From PALSA-188 sp963720075 (GTDB taxonomy: Bacteria; Acidobacteriota; Terriglobia; Terriglobales; Acidobacteriaceae): 64,000 nucleotides of DNA. The position numbers were made by a program, and so were the translations under genes. Numbering within the stretch: position 1 is the stretch's first letter; every line of letters starts with the position of its first letter. Shown here piece by piece: positions 49,116-59,141 of this stretch. The stretch lies in the NCBI GenBank assembly GCA_963720075.1, contig CAVREG010000019.1, positions 1,116,001-1,180,000 of the forward strand, written 5' to 3'. Below the pieces are notes generated by a model that was not told the DNA's origin, ran no database searches, and was given only the letters and a program-made list of their open reading frames with translations.

Positions 49116-49162
49116 AGATTCCGACAGGTCATTTTTTGTCTTCCCCCAAGATTCAAAACATT

Positions 49163-50602
49163 TCAGAATCCAAGTCTCGCCGCTTCTTCCCGGATTCGCT
49201 TCCATGCCCGTTCCACATGCCGACGTTGGGTATTCGTCTGTCCTACGCAGAATCGAAGTGTGATCTGGTCATTTAACCGCGTATGTGTAAGATATAAATC
49301 CCCGCTGGAGTTCAGCCGATCCATTAGCTTCTGATTTGCATCGTCCCCTGCTTTGTTACGAAAACACACCAGATTCAAAGGCACGGGCGCAGCCAGTTCG
49401 AATCGTTTGTCGTCGCGGACCCACTGAGCGAACTGCTGGGCCAACTCCACGTGCTGGCGAATGTGGTACCGCAAGCCCTCGATTCCGTAGTGGCGGATCA
49501 CGAACCAGAGCTTCAGCGAGCGAAATCGACGGCCGAGTGGAACCTGCCAATCGCGATAATCAAATACCGCACCGGATTCGGTCGCCTGATTCCGCAAATA
49601 CTCGGGCAGAACACTGAGCGTTTTAATAAGCGCTTTGCGATCGGCAACGTAAAAACAGTCACAATCAAAGTTCGTGAACATCCATTTATGGGGGTTGAAG
49701 CAGTAGCTGTCGGCAAACTCCGTTCCTTCATGAATGCGACGAAATTCAGGACAGAGAGCGGCGGTTCCTGACATCGCGGCATCAACATGCAGCCAGAGAT
49801 TCTGCTCGCGGCAAATAGGGCCAATCTTCGCTAGCGGATCAATTGCGTTTGAAGACGTTGTACCTATCGTGGCGCAAACAAAAAAAGGTGTTAACCCAGC
49901 AGTTCGGTCTCGTTGAATTTGGTCCGACAGTGCGTCGGGACTCATCGCAAAATTTGGGTCCACGCTGATTAGCCGCAAATTCTCCCTGCCTATACCCGTA
50001 ATCCGAACATTCTTTTCAATCGAGGAGTGAGCTTGAGATGAAGTGTAGGCGACCAGCTTGCCGTCGCATCCTCGGCGATTGCTGCTGAAGTTCGTGGCTT
50101 TCTCCCGTGCGGCCAACAGAGCGCAGAGCGTGGCGCTCGAAGCTGTGTCCTGAATCACACCACCCCCGGCTTTGGTTGAAAGAAATTTATCTGGCAGATC
50201 GAGCATTGAGACGAGCCAGTCGAGAACATGGGTCTCGAGCTCCGTGCAAGCTGGGCTGGTCGCCCAGAGCATGCCTTGCACTCCCAATCCGGAAGAAAGA
50301 ATATCTCCGAGGAGCGAAGCACCCGAAGTGTTGGAGGGAAAAAATGCAAAAAAGTTCGGTGATTGCCAGTGCGTGATCCCAGGGAGGACGAGCTTCGCGA
50401 CATCCTCCAAAATCGTCTCGAAAGCCTCGCCATTCGACGGAGGATTCGCCGGAAGCGAAGCCCGAATAGCGCCCGGCCTGGCGCGAGACAGAACGGGATA
50501 AGATTCAACGCTCTTGTAGTAATCCGCGATCCAGTCAATGACGTTATGACCATGACTGCGAAATTGCTCCGGAGTCATGTGAAAACTTTTTTCGTCAGCC
50601 AA
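49163..50602 (-). CDS. PLP-dependent group II (aromatic amino acid) decarboxylase
   Basis: 479 residues, full length for the family. Motifs: FFAFFPSNTSGASLLGDIL (about 87-105), SSATLCALLAAREKA, LWLHVDAAMSGTA (the usual HVDAAYAGSA, about 270-282), and NPHKWMFTNFDCDCFYV with the PLP-binding Lys (about 308). It removes the carboxyl group of an aromatic L-amino acid such as Trp, Tyr or Phe. The Met-Ser after HVDAA is a small departure. The gene lies downstream of a methyltransferase gene with 33 bp between. Confidence 0.92.
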   Translation of the reverse strand: MADEKSFHMTPEQFRSHGHNVIDWIADYYKSVESYPVLSRARPGAIRASLPANPPSNGEAFETILEDVAKLVLPGITHWQSPNFFAFFPSNTSGASLLGDILSSGLGVQGMLWATSPACTELETHVLDWLVSMLDLPDKFLSTKAGGGVIQDTASSATLCALLAAREKATNFSSNRRGCDGKLVAYTSSQAHSSIEKNVRITGIGRENLRLISVDPNFAMSPDALSDQIQRDRTAGLTPFFVCATIGTTSSNAIDPLAKIGPICREQNLWLHVDAAMSGTAALCPEFRRIHEGTEFADSYCFNPHKWMFTNFDCDCFYVADRKALIKTLSVLPEYLRNQATESGAVFDYRDWQVPLGRRFRSLKLWFVIRHYGIEGLRYHIRQHVELAQQFAQWVRDDKRFELAAPVPLNLVCFRNKAGDDANQKLMDRLNSSGDLYLTHTRLNDQITLRFCVGQTNTQRRHVERAWKRIREEAARLGF

Positions 50603-50635
50603 GCAGTCCTCGAAACTCGGGTTTGTAAATGGTCG

Positions 50636-51400
50636 TCATCTCAGTTGTCCGTAGTAAATGTGGGTATCATAGTCGAAAGAAATCCGGCCGCTCACTTCGT
50701 GCTCGTCGAAAATCCTGCGTAGCTCGCGCAGCATGGGTTCATGTTGCTCTTCCCCATGCTGAGGCGCGTAGGAAGAAGATAGTAGCCTCCCTTCAAGCCC
50801 CGCATAGTCAAATGTTTGGCTATATTCAAATTCTCGGGTCTGGAAAGATGAATGCTCGAAGAAAGCTTCGATTGCCAGGGTCATGCCACGCTGCCGCACT
50901 TCTTCATAGTCGCTCCCGTAGGTGCGTAGCAGTTCTTCGTATCGGCGCTGAAACGGAGTCGAGTCCATGCGGCGATCATTCCAAAGAAGAACCGTCCATC
51001 CTCCGGGTTTTAGAATGCGCAAGAATTCGCGCGGTGCTTTTTCGGGATCGAACCAATGCGCCGCCTGCGCAACGGTGATGATATCAATACTCTTGTCGGG
51101 AAGGCTGGTCGCTTCAGCAGTCCCTGGCATACTGGTGAATCGCGGATACTGAGCCAGAAATTCTTCTCCAGCACGACGCATATCGGGGTTCGGTTCCACG
51201 CCGATCACCCGATTACCACCCTCAAGAAGCAACCGGGCGAAGATTCCCGTACCGAAAGCTATATCCGCAACGGCGGAATCGGCAGTCAATCCACATCTGC
51301 TTTGCAAGAGCTGAACAATTTCCGGCGGATATCCGGGCCGGTAACGGATGTAGTTTTCTACGCGGGAAGAGAATCGCTGGGTTCCATCCTTAATGGGCAT
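50636..51400 (-). CDS. Class I SAM-dependent methyltransferase
   Basis: 254 residues. Ordering as in the Methyltransf_11/25 group: NYIRYRPGYPPEIVQLL, motif I VADIAFGTGIFARLLLEGG (Phe in place of the usual Gly/Cys), VIGVEPNPDMRRAGEEFL, then DIITVAQAAHWFDPEKAPRE and LRILKPGGWTVLLWND. Small-molecule methylation of unknown substrate. Upstream of the decarboxylase gene on the same strand, so they may be co-transcribed. Confidence 0.88.
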   Translation of the reverse strand: MPIKDGTQRFSSRVENYIRYRPGYPPEIVQLLQSRCGLTADSAVADIAFGTGIFARLLLEGGNRVIGVEPNPDMRRAGEEFLAQYPRFTSMPGTAEATSLPDKSIDIITVAQAAHWFDPEKAPREFLRILKPGGWTVLLWNDRRMDSTPFQRRYEELLRTYGSDYEEVRQRGMTLAIEAFFEHSSFQTREFEYSQTFDYAGLEGRLLSSSYAPQHGEEQHEPMLRELRRIFDEHEVSGRISFDYDTHIYYGQLR

Positions 51401-51582
51401 AAGACGAGTTTATCGCGGCGAGGTCTCTTAAGCAGAGGGCGCTTGCGGTCCCCGGGTACGATGACCGCGCGCGGACGGTCTCTTCCCCTTTTCCCTTCGC
51501 TAAAATCATATTCATTTGCTCTAATTGACCGAATGCCTTGGCTCTTGGGCACATTCGTGATAAGTTCGGCCTTTGCAGCAAG

Positions 51583-52353
51583 ATGCCCTTTCTCTTCAAA
51601 CGCGACAACTCTCTTTCCTCGGCGATGGTTCAGCCCGTACAGGCAAGAATTCCCGACTTGAAGGACGCATTGTTCGGAGCCTTCTATTACGGGCAGAGAA
51701 GAGCGGGAGATTTCTATGATTTCGTCGCCATAAATAATGGACGCGTCTTATTCGCCCTCCTCGACGTCGCAGGGCCGTTGGCACAGAATCGCGCGGTCGT
51801 CTGCGCGGCGCAAAGCACCTTCCGGGCGGATGGCTCAGAGTTATTCGCCGGCAATGACATCAACGAAGCCGAGGCAATGATCGAGTTATGCATCCGGCTC
51901 AATCGAAGTATTCTTGACGCGGAAGGCGGGCTGCGATCCTGCCCTGCATTCATCGGTTGCTACAACGAAGACACTGGCATCATTTGCTACGCCAATGCAG
52001 GACACACGGCCGGGCTGGTCCGCGACGGAAACGGGGTTACGGGACTTCCTGCGACCGGTCTTCCGCTGGGACTGTTTTCTCATGCCCCCAGCGATGCTTG
52101 CGTAGTGGCTTTAGAGCCTGGGTCCGCCATGCTTCTGGTTTCGCGGGGCGTCGTGGAAGGCAAACATAAAGGTGAAGAATTCGGATTGGACCGTGTCAAA
52201 GAAGCCTTTAAGCAAACGGCCGCTGAAAGCCCGAAAGAGCTCTGCCTGACTGTCCTGAATGCATTGCGTCAATTCATGAATACGCCGCCGACGCACGATG
52301 ATGTTACGGCCCTGGCATTGGTTCGCGGGCCGCAATCCTCCATCATCACATAA
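51583..52353 (+). CDS. PP2C/SpoIIE-type serine phosphatase
   Basis: 256 residues from ATG 51583 (a TTG at 51538 is also in frame). The RsbU/SpoIIE domain fills the protein: AFYYGQRRAGDFYDF (metal Asp), VLFALLDVAGPLAQN, CYANAGHTAGLV, and the final HDDVTALAL. It dephosphorylates an anti-sigma-factor antagonist or like protein. It lacks the sensory part common in RsbU. Confidence 0.82.
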   Translation: MPFLFKRDNSLSSAMVQPVQARIPDLKDALFGAFYYGQRRAGDFYDFVAINNGRVLFALLDVAGPLAQNRAVVCAAQSTFRADGSELFAGNDINEAEAMIELCIRLNRSILDAEGGLRSCPAFIGCYNEDTGIICYANAGHTAGLVRDGNGVTGLPATGLPLGLFSHAPSDACVVALEPGSAMLLVSRGVVEGKHKGEEFGLDRVKEAFKQTAAESPKELCLTVLNALRQFMNTPPTHDDVTALALVRGPQSSIIT

Positions 52354-52440
52354 CGCTGTGGGGCATGGCCGAGATGGTGAGTTCAGAGTTACAATTTAGA
52401 AAAGCCTTCATCATCCGAAATTGCGGCATCATCAATTTCT

Positions 52441-53511
52441 ATGCGAAAAATAATTTACATCTTGCTTGTTGTCTTTCTTGGCACCGCTCTATCCGCTGAC
52501 ACCGTTGTTGAAGAGATCGTGGCGCGTGTGAACAACCAGATTATTACAAGCTCTGAATATCAGCGGAACCTGGACGATCTGAAACAGGAAGTGGAGCAAC
52601 AGGATCCATCCAATGCCGATAAGTTAATCAAAGAGGGCGAAAAGGATGTTCTTAGGGGCCTGATTGATCAACAGTTGCTGCTCGAAAAAGGCAAAGATCT
52701 TGGCATTACCGCCGACACCGAGCTTATTAAAAAATTGGATGACATGCGCAAGCAGATGAAGCTCGATAGCATGGAAGCGCTGGAAAAGGCGGCACAGGCC
52801 CAGGGAGTTTCTTTCGAGGACTTCAAACAGAATATACGAAACCAGCTAATCACCCAGCAGGTAATCAGCCAGGAAGTCGGCCGCCGGCTAACCATCACCA
52901 AGGACGAAGAACAGGAATTCTACGACAAACACAAGAGCGAACTAGCACAGCCGGAGCAAGTGAAGTTGAGCGAAATTCTCGTTTCTACGGACAAGGGACC
53001 CAGCGACGAGCAGGTTAGGCTCGCCGCGGCGAAAGCCAAAGCAGACGATCTTCTGACTCAGATCCGCAAAGGAGCGAATTTCGACGATGTTGCCAAGAAG
53101 AGCTCGGATGGCCCGACGGCGGCGCAGGGTGGCGACCTCGGGTATTTCAAGCGTGGCACCCTGGCGAAACAACTCGAAGACATAACCTTCGGGTTGAAGG
53201 CGGGGAGTGTTTCCGACGTCATTCGTACTAAGCAGGGTTTCGTCATCTTAAAGGTGACCGATCATCAGGACGCTGGAATTCCCCCGATGAATGACATTGA
53301 ACCAAGAATTCAAGATGCTCTTTACATGCAGAAGCTGCAACCTGCGCTGCGAGATTACCTTAAGAAATTGCGCGAGGACGCTTACATTGACATCAAGTCC
53401 GGATACGTAGATACAGGGGCGAGCCCTAACGAGACCAAACCAATTGAGACCAATTCGAAAGTGCTGACCGCAAAACAACTCAAAAAGAAGAAAAAGTTTG
53501 GTCTGTTTTAG
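52441..53511 (+). CDS. SurA-like periplasmic peptidyl-prolyl isomerase
   Basis: 356 residues. Signal peptide (IIYILLVVFLGTALSA), a SurA-type N-terminal chaperone region (VVEEIVARVNNQIITSSEYQ, KQNIRNQLITQQVISQEVGR), and one parvulin domain (about 178-275: QVKLSEILVSTD, then GPTAAQGGDLGYFKRGTLAK and VIRTKQGFVILKV). The C-terminus is basic (KQLKKKKKFGLF). It helps fold outer-membrane proteins. Confidence 0.9.
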   Translation: MRKIIYILLVVFLGTALSADTVVEEIVARVNNQIITSSEYQRNLDDLKQEVEQQDPSNADKLIKEGEKDVLRGLIDQQLLLEKGKDLGITADTELIKKLDDMRKQMKLDSMEALEKAAQAQGVSFEDFKQNIRNQLITQQVISQEVGRRLTITKDEEQEFYDKHKSELAQPEQVKLSEILVSTDKGPSDEQVRLAAAKAKADDLLTQIRKGANFDDVAKKSSDGPTAAQGGDLGYFKRGTLAKQLEDITFGLKAGSVSDVIRTKQGFVILKVTDHQDAGIPPMNDIEPRIQDALYMQKLQPALRDYLKKLREDAYIDIKSGYVDTGASPNETKPIETNSKVLTAKQLKKKKKFGLF

Positions 53512-53586
53512 TTTAAGCTGGGCCTGTTCGGGACTTGATTCCGTGTAGCGGATCCCCTACAGAAGCTTTCAGCTCGGCAAGACTCC

Positions 53587-54690
53587 ATGAAGGAATTCTT
53601 CTTATCCGATTGTTGCGATCACGAAAACAAAGTGATCACGTCCAGCTTCGTCGTCGTCACCAAACAAGTAAAGCCCAAAAAGACCGGCGAGCCTTATCTC
53701 GCGCTCACGCTGGGTGACCGTTGCGGCCAAATCGAAGCCAAGATGTGGGACAACGTTGAGGAGGTTCTCGACGCCTTCGAGCAGGATGATTTCCTAAAAA
53801 TTAAGGGGCTGGTCAATAAATATAAGAATCGCTTTCAGATCACAATTCATAAGCTCCGACGCATGGGCGAGTCGGAAGTAGATTTTTCCGATTATCTTCC
53901 AAAGACCACGAAGGACATCGGCGAATTGTGGCGAACATTGGCCGATTTTGTCGCCAGTTTTCAGGACCCCAATCTGAAGGCGCTGGTGGAATCCTTCATG
54001 GCCGACCCGGAAATTGCGGAAGCGTATCGAAATGCTCCGGCGGCGAAGACTTTGCATCACGCTTATATCGGCGGACTTCTCGACCATGTGGTCTCGCTGT
54101 GCCGTTCGTGTGATCTGGTCTGTCGAAATTATCCTCAGGTCAATCGAGATCTACTTCTTACCGGCGCGTTCCTACACGACATCGGCAAAATTCACGAGTT
54201 GTCCTACAGCCGAGGTTTTTCCTACACCACGCGCGGCCAGCTACTCGGCCACATGATCATTGAGCTGGAAATGTTGCAGGCGAAGCTGGCCAAGGTTCCT
54301 GATTTCCCGCCTGAAATGAAGATTTTGCTGGAGCACCTGATCATCAGTCATCATGGAGAATACGAGTTCGGGTCGCCGAAGCTTCCAATGTTTCCGGAGG
54401 CGCTCATGTTGCACTATCTTGATGATCTCGATTCAAAGATGGAGAGCATGCGAGCCCATGAAGAGCGTGACGGCAATTCCGAAAGCGCCTGGACCGGGTA
54501 CAATCCATCGCTGGGACGTTCGGTGCTAAAAAGCGGTAAGTTTTTGGAAAAGAAAAGCACGAACGCGTCTTCCGGTTCGCCCGCACAGCCTTCTGAATTG
54601 CCAATGGATTTAGAGTCGCCTCCCTCGAATACACGGGAAGACGCAGAAATTCCCTCCGCGACGGCTTCCGCATCCACAGAGAAAACCTGA
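53587..54690 (+). CDS. HD-domain 3'-5' exoribonuclease, YhaM-like
   Basis: 367 residues: an N-terminal OB-fold (FVVVTKQVKPKKTGEPYLAL, QIEAKMWDNVEEVLDAFEQD, then RFQITIHKLRRM), then an HD domain with HHAYIGGLLDHVVSL, AFLHDIGKIHEL (metal site) and LIISHHGEYEFGSPK. This is the YhaM/CBF1 layout, an exonuclease that trims RNA and DNA. A 65-residue Ser/Pro/Glu-rich tail is additional. It starts 75 bp after the foldase gene. Confidence 0.88.
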   Translation: MKEFFLSDCCDHENKVITSSFVVVTKQVKPKKTGEPYLALTLGDRCGQIEAKMWDNVEEVLDAFEQDDFLKIKGLVNKYKNRFQITIHKLRRMGESEVDFSDYLPKTTKDIGELWRTLADFVASFQDPNLKALVESFMADPEIAEAYRNAPAAKTLHHAYIGGLLDHVVSLCRSCDLVCRNYPQVNRDLLLTGAFLHDIGKIHELSYSRGFSYTTRGQLLGHMIIELEMLQAKLAKVPDFPPEMKILLEHLIISHHGEYEFGSPKLPMFPEALMLHYLDDLDSKMESMRAHEERDGNSESAWTGYNPSLGRSVLKSGKFLEKKSTNASSGSPAQPSELPMDLESPPSNTREDAEIPSATASASTEKT

Positions 54691-55170
54691 AATCCAGAAA
54701 ACCTTCTCTCTCCGCTAGGCCTTGTCCGGTCATCCCGACGCCCCGCGCTTTCACCGGCGGCGCGCGGACATCCGCAACTTTCGCCTCCGAAAACAGTACT
54801 CTTAGAACTATCCCTTCGCGCGTTCGACCAAGCCGGACAGATCGCCCACACAAGCGGACTGTTAGTGTCCGGCTTTGACATAGAAGATAACTGTTTGGTG
54901 TTCTGACACGAAGTTCATCGTTGGAAACATGCGGCACATGGCACTTGATCCGCGTTTCTTCCCTTCCGACGGCTTTGCATATCTCCCATTCTGGGCCACA
55001 CGATCGAGATTTCTCACATTCCGGTTGCGCGTGACGTAACGCCAGGGTTTCGAATTACAGTCACTTCATCTCACCGAGGTGACGAAGTGGAGCTTTGGAT
55101 GAACGCCGCCGACTACGCTCGGCTGGATGGGCGAGGACCGCCCGTTCCCCAGACGAGCAGCGGCATGAAA
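54691..55170. other. Intergenic stretch, no convincing gene
   Basis: Convergent gap between the YhaM-like gene and rpsA. A frame near 54950-55215 has partly protein-like content (HTIEISHIPVARDVTPGFRI) but no start or ribosome site and runs into the rpsA 3' end. No strong terminator was seen. Confidence 0.35.
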
Positions 55171-57015
55171 TTACCCATTCTCGCTGCCCGCGCGCTTCCA
55201 GGTAATCAGGTCGCCGATGGTTGATCCGCTGGTGCTGGCGACTGGCTGTTTGTAAGCTTCCACCTCGACGCGGGAGGCTTCCTCACCGACGGCTTTTATG
55301 CTGAGGCCAACCTTCTTTTCTTCCGGAGTCATTTTAATAATCTTGAAATCATGTTCAACGCCGGGCTCAAGCTTGATCGGCTGGCCATTGGCGTCCATTG
55401 CTTCGGAATTGTGGCAAAGACCCTCGACACCCTCGGCGATTTCCACAAAAGCTCCGAACGTGGCAACGCGCAGGACCTTGCCGTGCACAACATCTCCAAC
55501 GTGATGGCCCTGGAAAAATGTCTCCCAGACATCCGGCTGAAGCTGCTTTACTCCCAACGACAGGCGGCGCTTATCTGGCTCGATAGCTAGCACAATGGCT
55601 TTCACGCGATCGCCTTTTTTGAGAATTTCCGAGGGATGCTTCACCCGCTTAGTCCAGCTTAAATTGCTGACATGGACGAGCCCGTCAATTCCATCGTCAA
55701 TTTCAACGAACGCGCCAAAATCGGTTAAGTTGCGGACGCGGCCTTCCACGGTCGCGCCGACGGGATATTTATGGTGCAGTTCATCCCACGGATTCGCCGC
55801 GAGTTGCCGCATGCCCAGTGAAATGCGCCGTTCCTGCGGGTTCACGTTGAGGACCACGCAATCCACGTGGTCATCCACACTCACCAGCTTGGAAGGATGC
55901 TTCACGCGTTTGGACCACGTCATTTCGCTGACGTGAACCAATCCTTCAATACCCTGCTCGAGTTCAATAAACGCTCCGTAATCAGTCACGCTGATAACCC
56001 GCCCACCTACGTGCGCTCCGACCGGGTAGCGGTGTTCAGCGTCCAGCCATGGGTCTGGAGTGAGCTGTTTAAATCCCAGGGAAACACGCTGCTTTTCTTT
56101 ATCAAACTTCAACACCTTTACTTGAATCTGGTCGCCCACGTTCACCAGGGCGCGAGGATGGGTCAGCCGCCCCCACGACATATCCGTGATATGCAGCAGC
56201 CCATCAATTCCACCCAAATCAACGAATGCACCATACTCAGTCAGGTTCTTGACCACGCCAGTGAGAATGCTGCCTTCTTCGAGATGTTCCAGCGTCTTTG
56301 ACCGCTTATCACTCTGCTCCTCTTCCAGCAACTGCTTTCGCGAGACGACGATATTGCCGCGCTTCTTGTTCAGCTTGACGATGGCAACTTCAAGCTTCTC
56401 GCCCTTTGCAGTGTCGAGATTGCGGACAGGCCGGATATCCATCTGAGAACCCGGCAGGAAAGCTCGCGCGCCCATGATGTCAACGGTCAGGCCGCCTTTG
56501 ATGCGTTCGATCACCGTCGCCTGAATAGGTTTCTTTTCGTTATATGCTTTCTCGATTTCGTCCCAGGCGCGTAACCGCTGTGCCTTCTGGTGAGAAAGGT
56601 TGATGTAGCCCTCCTCGGTTTCACCCTTGTCCCGCATGACATTGATTTCGTCGCCCGGCTGGAAGCGTGGCGTGCCATCATGGTCCAGCACTTCGGCGAG
56701 AGGAAGCATACCCTCGGACTTCGCGCCAATATCCACTACGACATGAGTGGAGGTGAGCTTAAGGACGGTACCCTTCAGAACATGATCGTCACTGACGGCT
56801 TCTGCACTCTCCGTAGTAAAGGTTTCCAGCGCGGAAGCGAAGTCGTCGGAAGTTATGCTGGGCTGTTTGTCATCGTTGGTGGAACCTTGATGGGAGTGTT
56901 CGGAGGTTTGATTTGAATCGGAGCCCTCAATCGTGTCCGCGGCATGCTCAGGCATTGTTTCCGTCATGGTTGAAGTTGCCGAATCGTGGTTGTGGGCGTT
57001 GGTATCGTCGGGCAA
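55171..57015 (-). CDS. rpsA: 30S ribosomal protein S1
   Basis: 614 residues with six S1/OB repeats (starting near residues 80, 167, 253, 340, 427 and 514; for instance LTEYGAFVDLGGIDGLLHIT, VTDYGAFIELEQGIEGLVHV, LTDFGAFVEIDDGIDGLVHV). An extra acidic, His/Ser/Thr-rich N-terminus is present. The start is TTG 57015 with GAGAGG upstream. It brings mRNA to the ribosome. Three of the repeats share nearly the same core, as usual in S1. Confidence 0.95.
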   Translation of the reverse strand: MPDDTNAHNHDSATSTMTETMPEHAADTIEGSDSNQTSEHSHQGSTNDDKQPSITSDDFASALETFTTESAEAVSDDHVLKGTVLKLTSTHVVVDIGAKSEGMLPLAEVLDHDGTPRFQPGDEINVMRDKGETEEGYINLSHQKAQRLRAWDEIEKAYNEKKPIQATVIERIKGGLTVDIMGARAFLPGSQMDIRPVRNLDTAKGEKLEVAIVKLNKKRGNIVVSRKQLLEEEQSDKRSKTLEHLEEGSILTGVVKNLTEYGAFVDLGGIDGLLHITDMSWGRLTHPRALVNVGDQIQVKVLKFDKEKQRVSLGFKQLTPDPWLDAEHRYPVGAHVGGRVISVTDYGAFIELEQGIEGLVHVSEMTWSKRVKHPSKLVSVDDHVDCVVLNVNPQERRISLGMRQLAANPWDELHHKYPVGATVEGRVRNLTDFGAFVEIDDGIDGLVHVSNLSWTKRVKHPSEILKKGDRVKAIVLAIEPDKRRLSLGVKQLQPDVWETFFQGHHVGDVVHGKVLRVATFGAFVEIAEGVEGLCHNSEAMDANGQPIKLEPGVEHDFKIIKMTPEEKKVGLSIKAVGEEASRVEVEAYKQPVASTSGSTIGDLITWKRAGSENG

Positions 57016-57314
57016 GATTATAGGCCTCTCTGCGGTTTTCTCGCACAGTATGCGGGATGGATACGGGGTTGTTCAGCGGACTGCCGGTGTGAGTCTTAGG
57101 TTGTGATGGGCCCGTCCTGGCGGACGGACTTGAACAATCCCAGCGGTCGGACGTTTCAAAACAAACCCGCGTCCCAAGGGAACACTTCGACTATAGCAAT
57201 CGCTTTGGAACAGTGTCAAACATCAAACTGTAACAATTCCCAACATTCCGAAACTTTGGGTCAGCGGGAATCGGCGCTGGCTCACGGCGTCATCGTCCTT
57301 TCCCATCTGGTCCC

Positions 57315-57914
57315 CTACTTGCTGATGCTGTTGGCGGACGCCTGCGAACCTGTCTCCGATGCTACGCTTCGAGCATTCTTCAAGTGGTCCCGTAACGTGA
57401 GAAGAGTTTGTGATGCAAAGTTTTTGACGTCAGGGTCTTTCGCCATCTCGCTTTCGCGGTTGAACTCCGCGACATCCTGTATGTGATCTTTCACCATGTC
57501 GTCCATATAAGCGCGATCAAATTGCTTGCCCGAAAGCTTTTCGAGATGTGTTTTGGTCGCCTTATCTTTTGCATTCAAGCCGTTGGGCAGAGCTACGTTC
57601 TTGCTGGCAGCGATTTGCTTGAGCTGGTCATTGGCCTTGGTATGGTCATCAACCATTCGCTGGCCAAACTTTTTGACATCGTCAGTGCTTCCCTTTTCGG
57701 CTGCCAATTTCCCCAACTCAACTTCAGCCATTCCACCCTCAGCGGCTTTTCGCACGAATGACCGGTCAGCTGCGCTCAACGGAGAAGGCACTGCATTCGT
57801 ATTGGGAGATGCGCTCCTCGTGTCGGTATGGGTGGTTGGGCTCACCTGTGCTGGCGCACCGACGGCCAGCATCCCGCAGATAAGGAAACCTACTAGAAAA
57901 ATTCCGTTCTTCAT
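57315..57914 (-). CDS. DUF4142 exported protein
   Basis: 199 residues: signal peptide (GIFLVGFLICGMLAVGAPAQ), Ser/Thr/Pro linker, then the DUF4142 four-helix domain (ADRSFVRKAAEGGMAEVELG, KKFGQRMVDDHTKANDQLKQ, FDRAYMDDMVKDHIQDVAEF, then FASQTLLTLRDHLKNA). The fold is ferritin-like; function is unknown. It is common in acidobacteria and may be linked to stress. Confidence 0.9.
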   Translation of the reverse strand: MKNGIFLVGFLICGMLAVGAPAQVSPTTHTDTRSASPNTNAVPSPLSAADRSFVRKAAEGGMAEVELGKLAAEKGSTDDVKKFGQRMVDDHTKANDQLKQIAASKNVALPNGLNAKDKATKTHLEKLSGKQFDRAYMDDMVKDHIQDVAEFNRESEMAKDPDVKNFASQTLLTLRDHLKNARSVASETGSQASANSISK

Positions 57915-58136
57915 TGTGAAGTCCCTCCTTGCACCCTTGGATGCAGCATCTCCATGAGGGAACGCTTGGAATCGGCCCCCTTCGTGATCCGCCGCAAAGT
58001 AGGGTGTATGCCTAGTTGCTGTTTCTTCATTATCTGATAGTTACTTCCAGCGAGCACTATAGTCATCTTGTTACCGGATGTCTCGTAGTTCACTCTAAGA
58101 AAAAGGCATGCTGCGGCATGGCTGACACATCCGCCT

Positions 58137-58799
58137 ATGAATGAGCCCAAATTGTCTTCGGCGGGTGCCGACTGGACGAAATTGCTGATGGATCAAGAAC
58201 TTATTCCTCATCTCGGGACGCTTCTGCAAGCGTATCGAGACGCTCCGCCCGAGAAGCGAGAGGAAATCTTGCTTGAGACCTTAAAAAAGATCAAAAGCAA
58301 GGCCGCGAAAGCGAAAGAATCCACCCCTGCGGTGGTTGCGACCGAAGTTCCGGCGAAACCTTCTCAGTCCGAGCCTTCCGCGACCCCACCATTTGAGCCA
58401 GAAGTATTTACGCAAACGCGCGGAGAGGATCGCCGCCGCCACGCGCGGATGAAATGTTTTGTAGCTGTCGAATTGCGGGTTGAAGGTTCTCAAACTCCTG
58501 TTTGGGGGAACCTCTCCAATTCCAGCCTTGGCGGATGCTTCGTCGAAACGCCGGCCAACATTGCCAGCGGAACAAAATTGGAAATAGGATTGTGGGTTGC
58601 GACCGGCAAGATTTGGATTAAAGGCCTCGTCCTTAACGGAATCGTTACGCGTACGAATCCATCCGTCGGAGCTCGCGTAAAATTCGAAGACCTCGCAGGA
58701 CCAGAACGCGAGACATTACGCCAATTCATGAAATTCGTGGACAACACAACCCAAAGCTACCAGGCCGAGCAGGGATATCTCGCACAGCTAAAACGGTAA
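58137..58799 (+). CDS. PilZ-domain c-di-GMP receptor
   Basis: 220 residues. A helical N-terminus with a Lys/Ala/Pro-rich linker is followed by a PilZ domain (about 98-205) with both binding signatures: EDRRRHARMKCFVAVEL (RxxxR) and NLSNSSLGGCFVETP ((D/N)xSxxG). It should bind cyclic di-GMP and control surface or motility functions. Its partner is not in the window. Confidence 0.88.
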   Translation: MNEPKLSSAGADWTKLLMDQELIPHLGTLLQAYRDAPPEKREEILLETLKKIKSKAAKAKESTPAVVATEVPAKPSQSEPSATPPFEPEVFTQTRGEDRRRHARMKCFVAVELRVEGSQTPVWGNLSNSSLGGCFVETPANIASGTKLEIGLWVATGKIWIKGLVLNGIVTRTNPSVGARVKFEDLAGPERETLRQFMKFVDNTTQSYQAEQGYLAQLKR

Positions 58800-59141
58800 C
58801 TTCCTCAGTAGATTTTTCTTCCTCATTTCGTATCCAATTTCAATCTGGATCATGCGGTAGAAGGCTCGGGGTGCTGAGTCTTAACATTAGGATGTAACGA
58901 TTCTTTAAATCTCAGCCGGCCTGGCGCACTCCTCCTGAGAACTTGATAAACTTAACTGGATGATCCTTCGCTGAGAATTCCTGCTGGGTGGAGACCGTGT
59001 CCTTTGCAGATTGACAAAGGGTAGGACACGACTTCAAGTCGTGCTGTCAACGCGGCTAGATGAACAATCTGCCCGACTGAAAGTCGGGCCTACATTCGGA
59101 ATTCCGAGCGGCGGCCTTCCTCACATATTAAGGAGATTTTC
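58800..59141. other. Intergenic region with a double-hairpin repeat
   Basis: Gap of 340 bp before transketolase. The last part holds the double-hairpin element (59011-59095); the first part has nothing definite. The tkt promoter should be here. Confidence 0.45.
59011..59095. repeat. REP-like double hairpin upstream of transketolase
   Basis: Two perfect palindromic hairpins: CACGACT-TCA-AGTCGTG (59027-59043) and GCCCGACT-GAA-AGTCGGGC (59071-59089). Outer GTAGG (59021) and CCTAC (59089) can also pair. This two-hairpin form is typical of dispersed intergenic REP-type elements in acidobacterial genomes. Confidence 0.65.

Noticed and set aside
54404..54937. 177-codon minus-strand frame at the YhaM-like gene end
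   Set aside because: Overlaps the tail of a real gene, Arg/Ser/Pro-rich, no start support.
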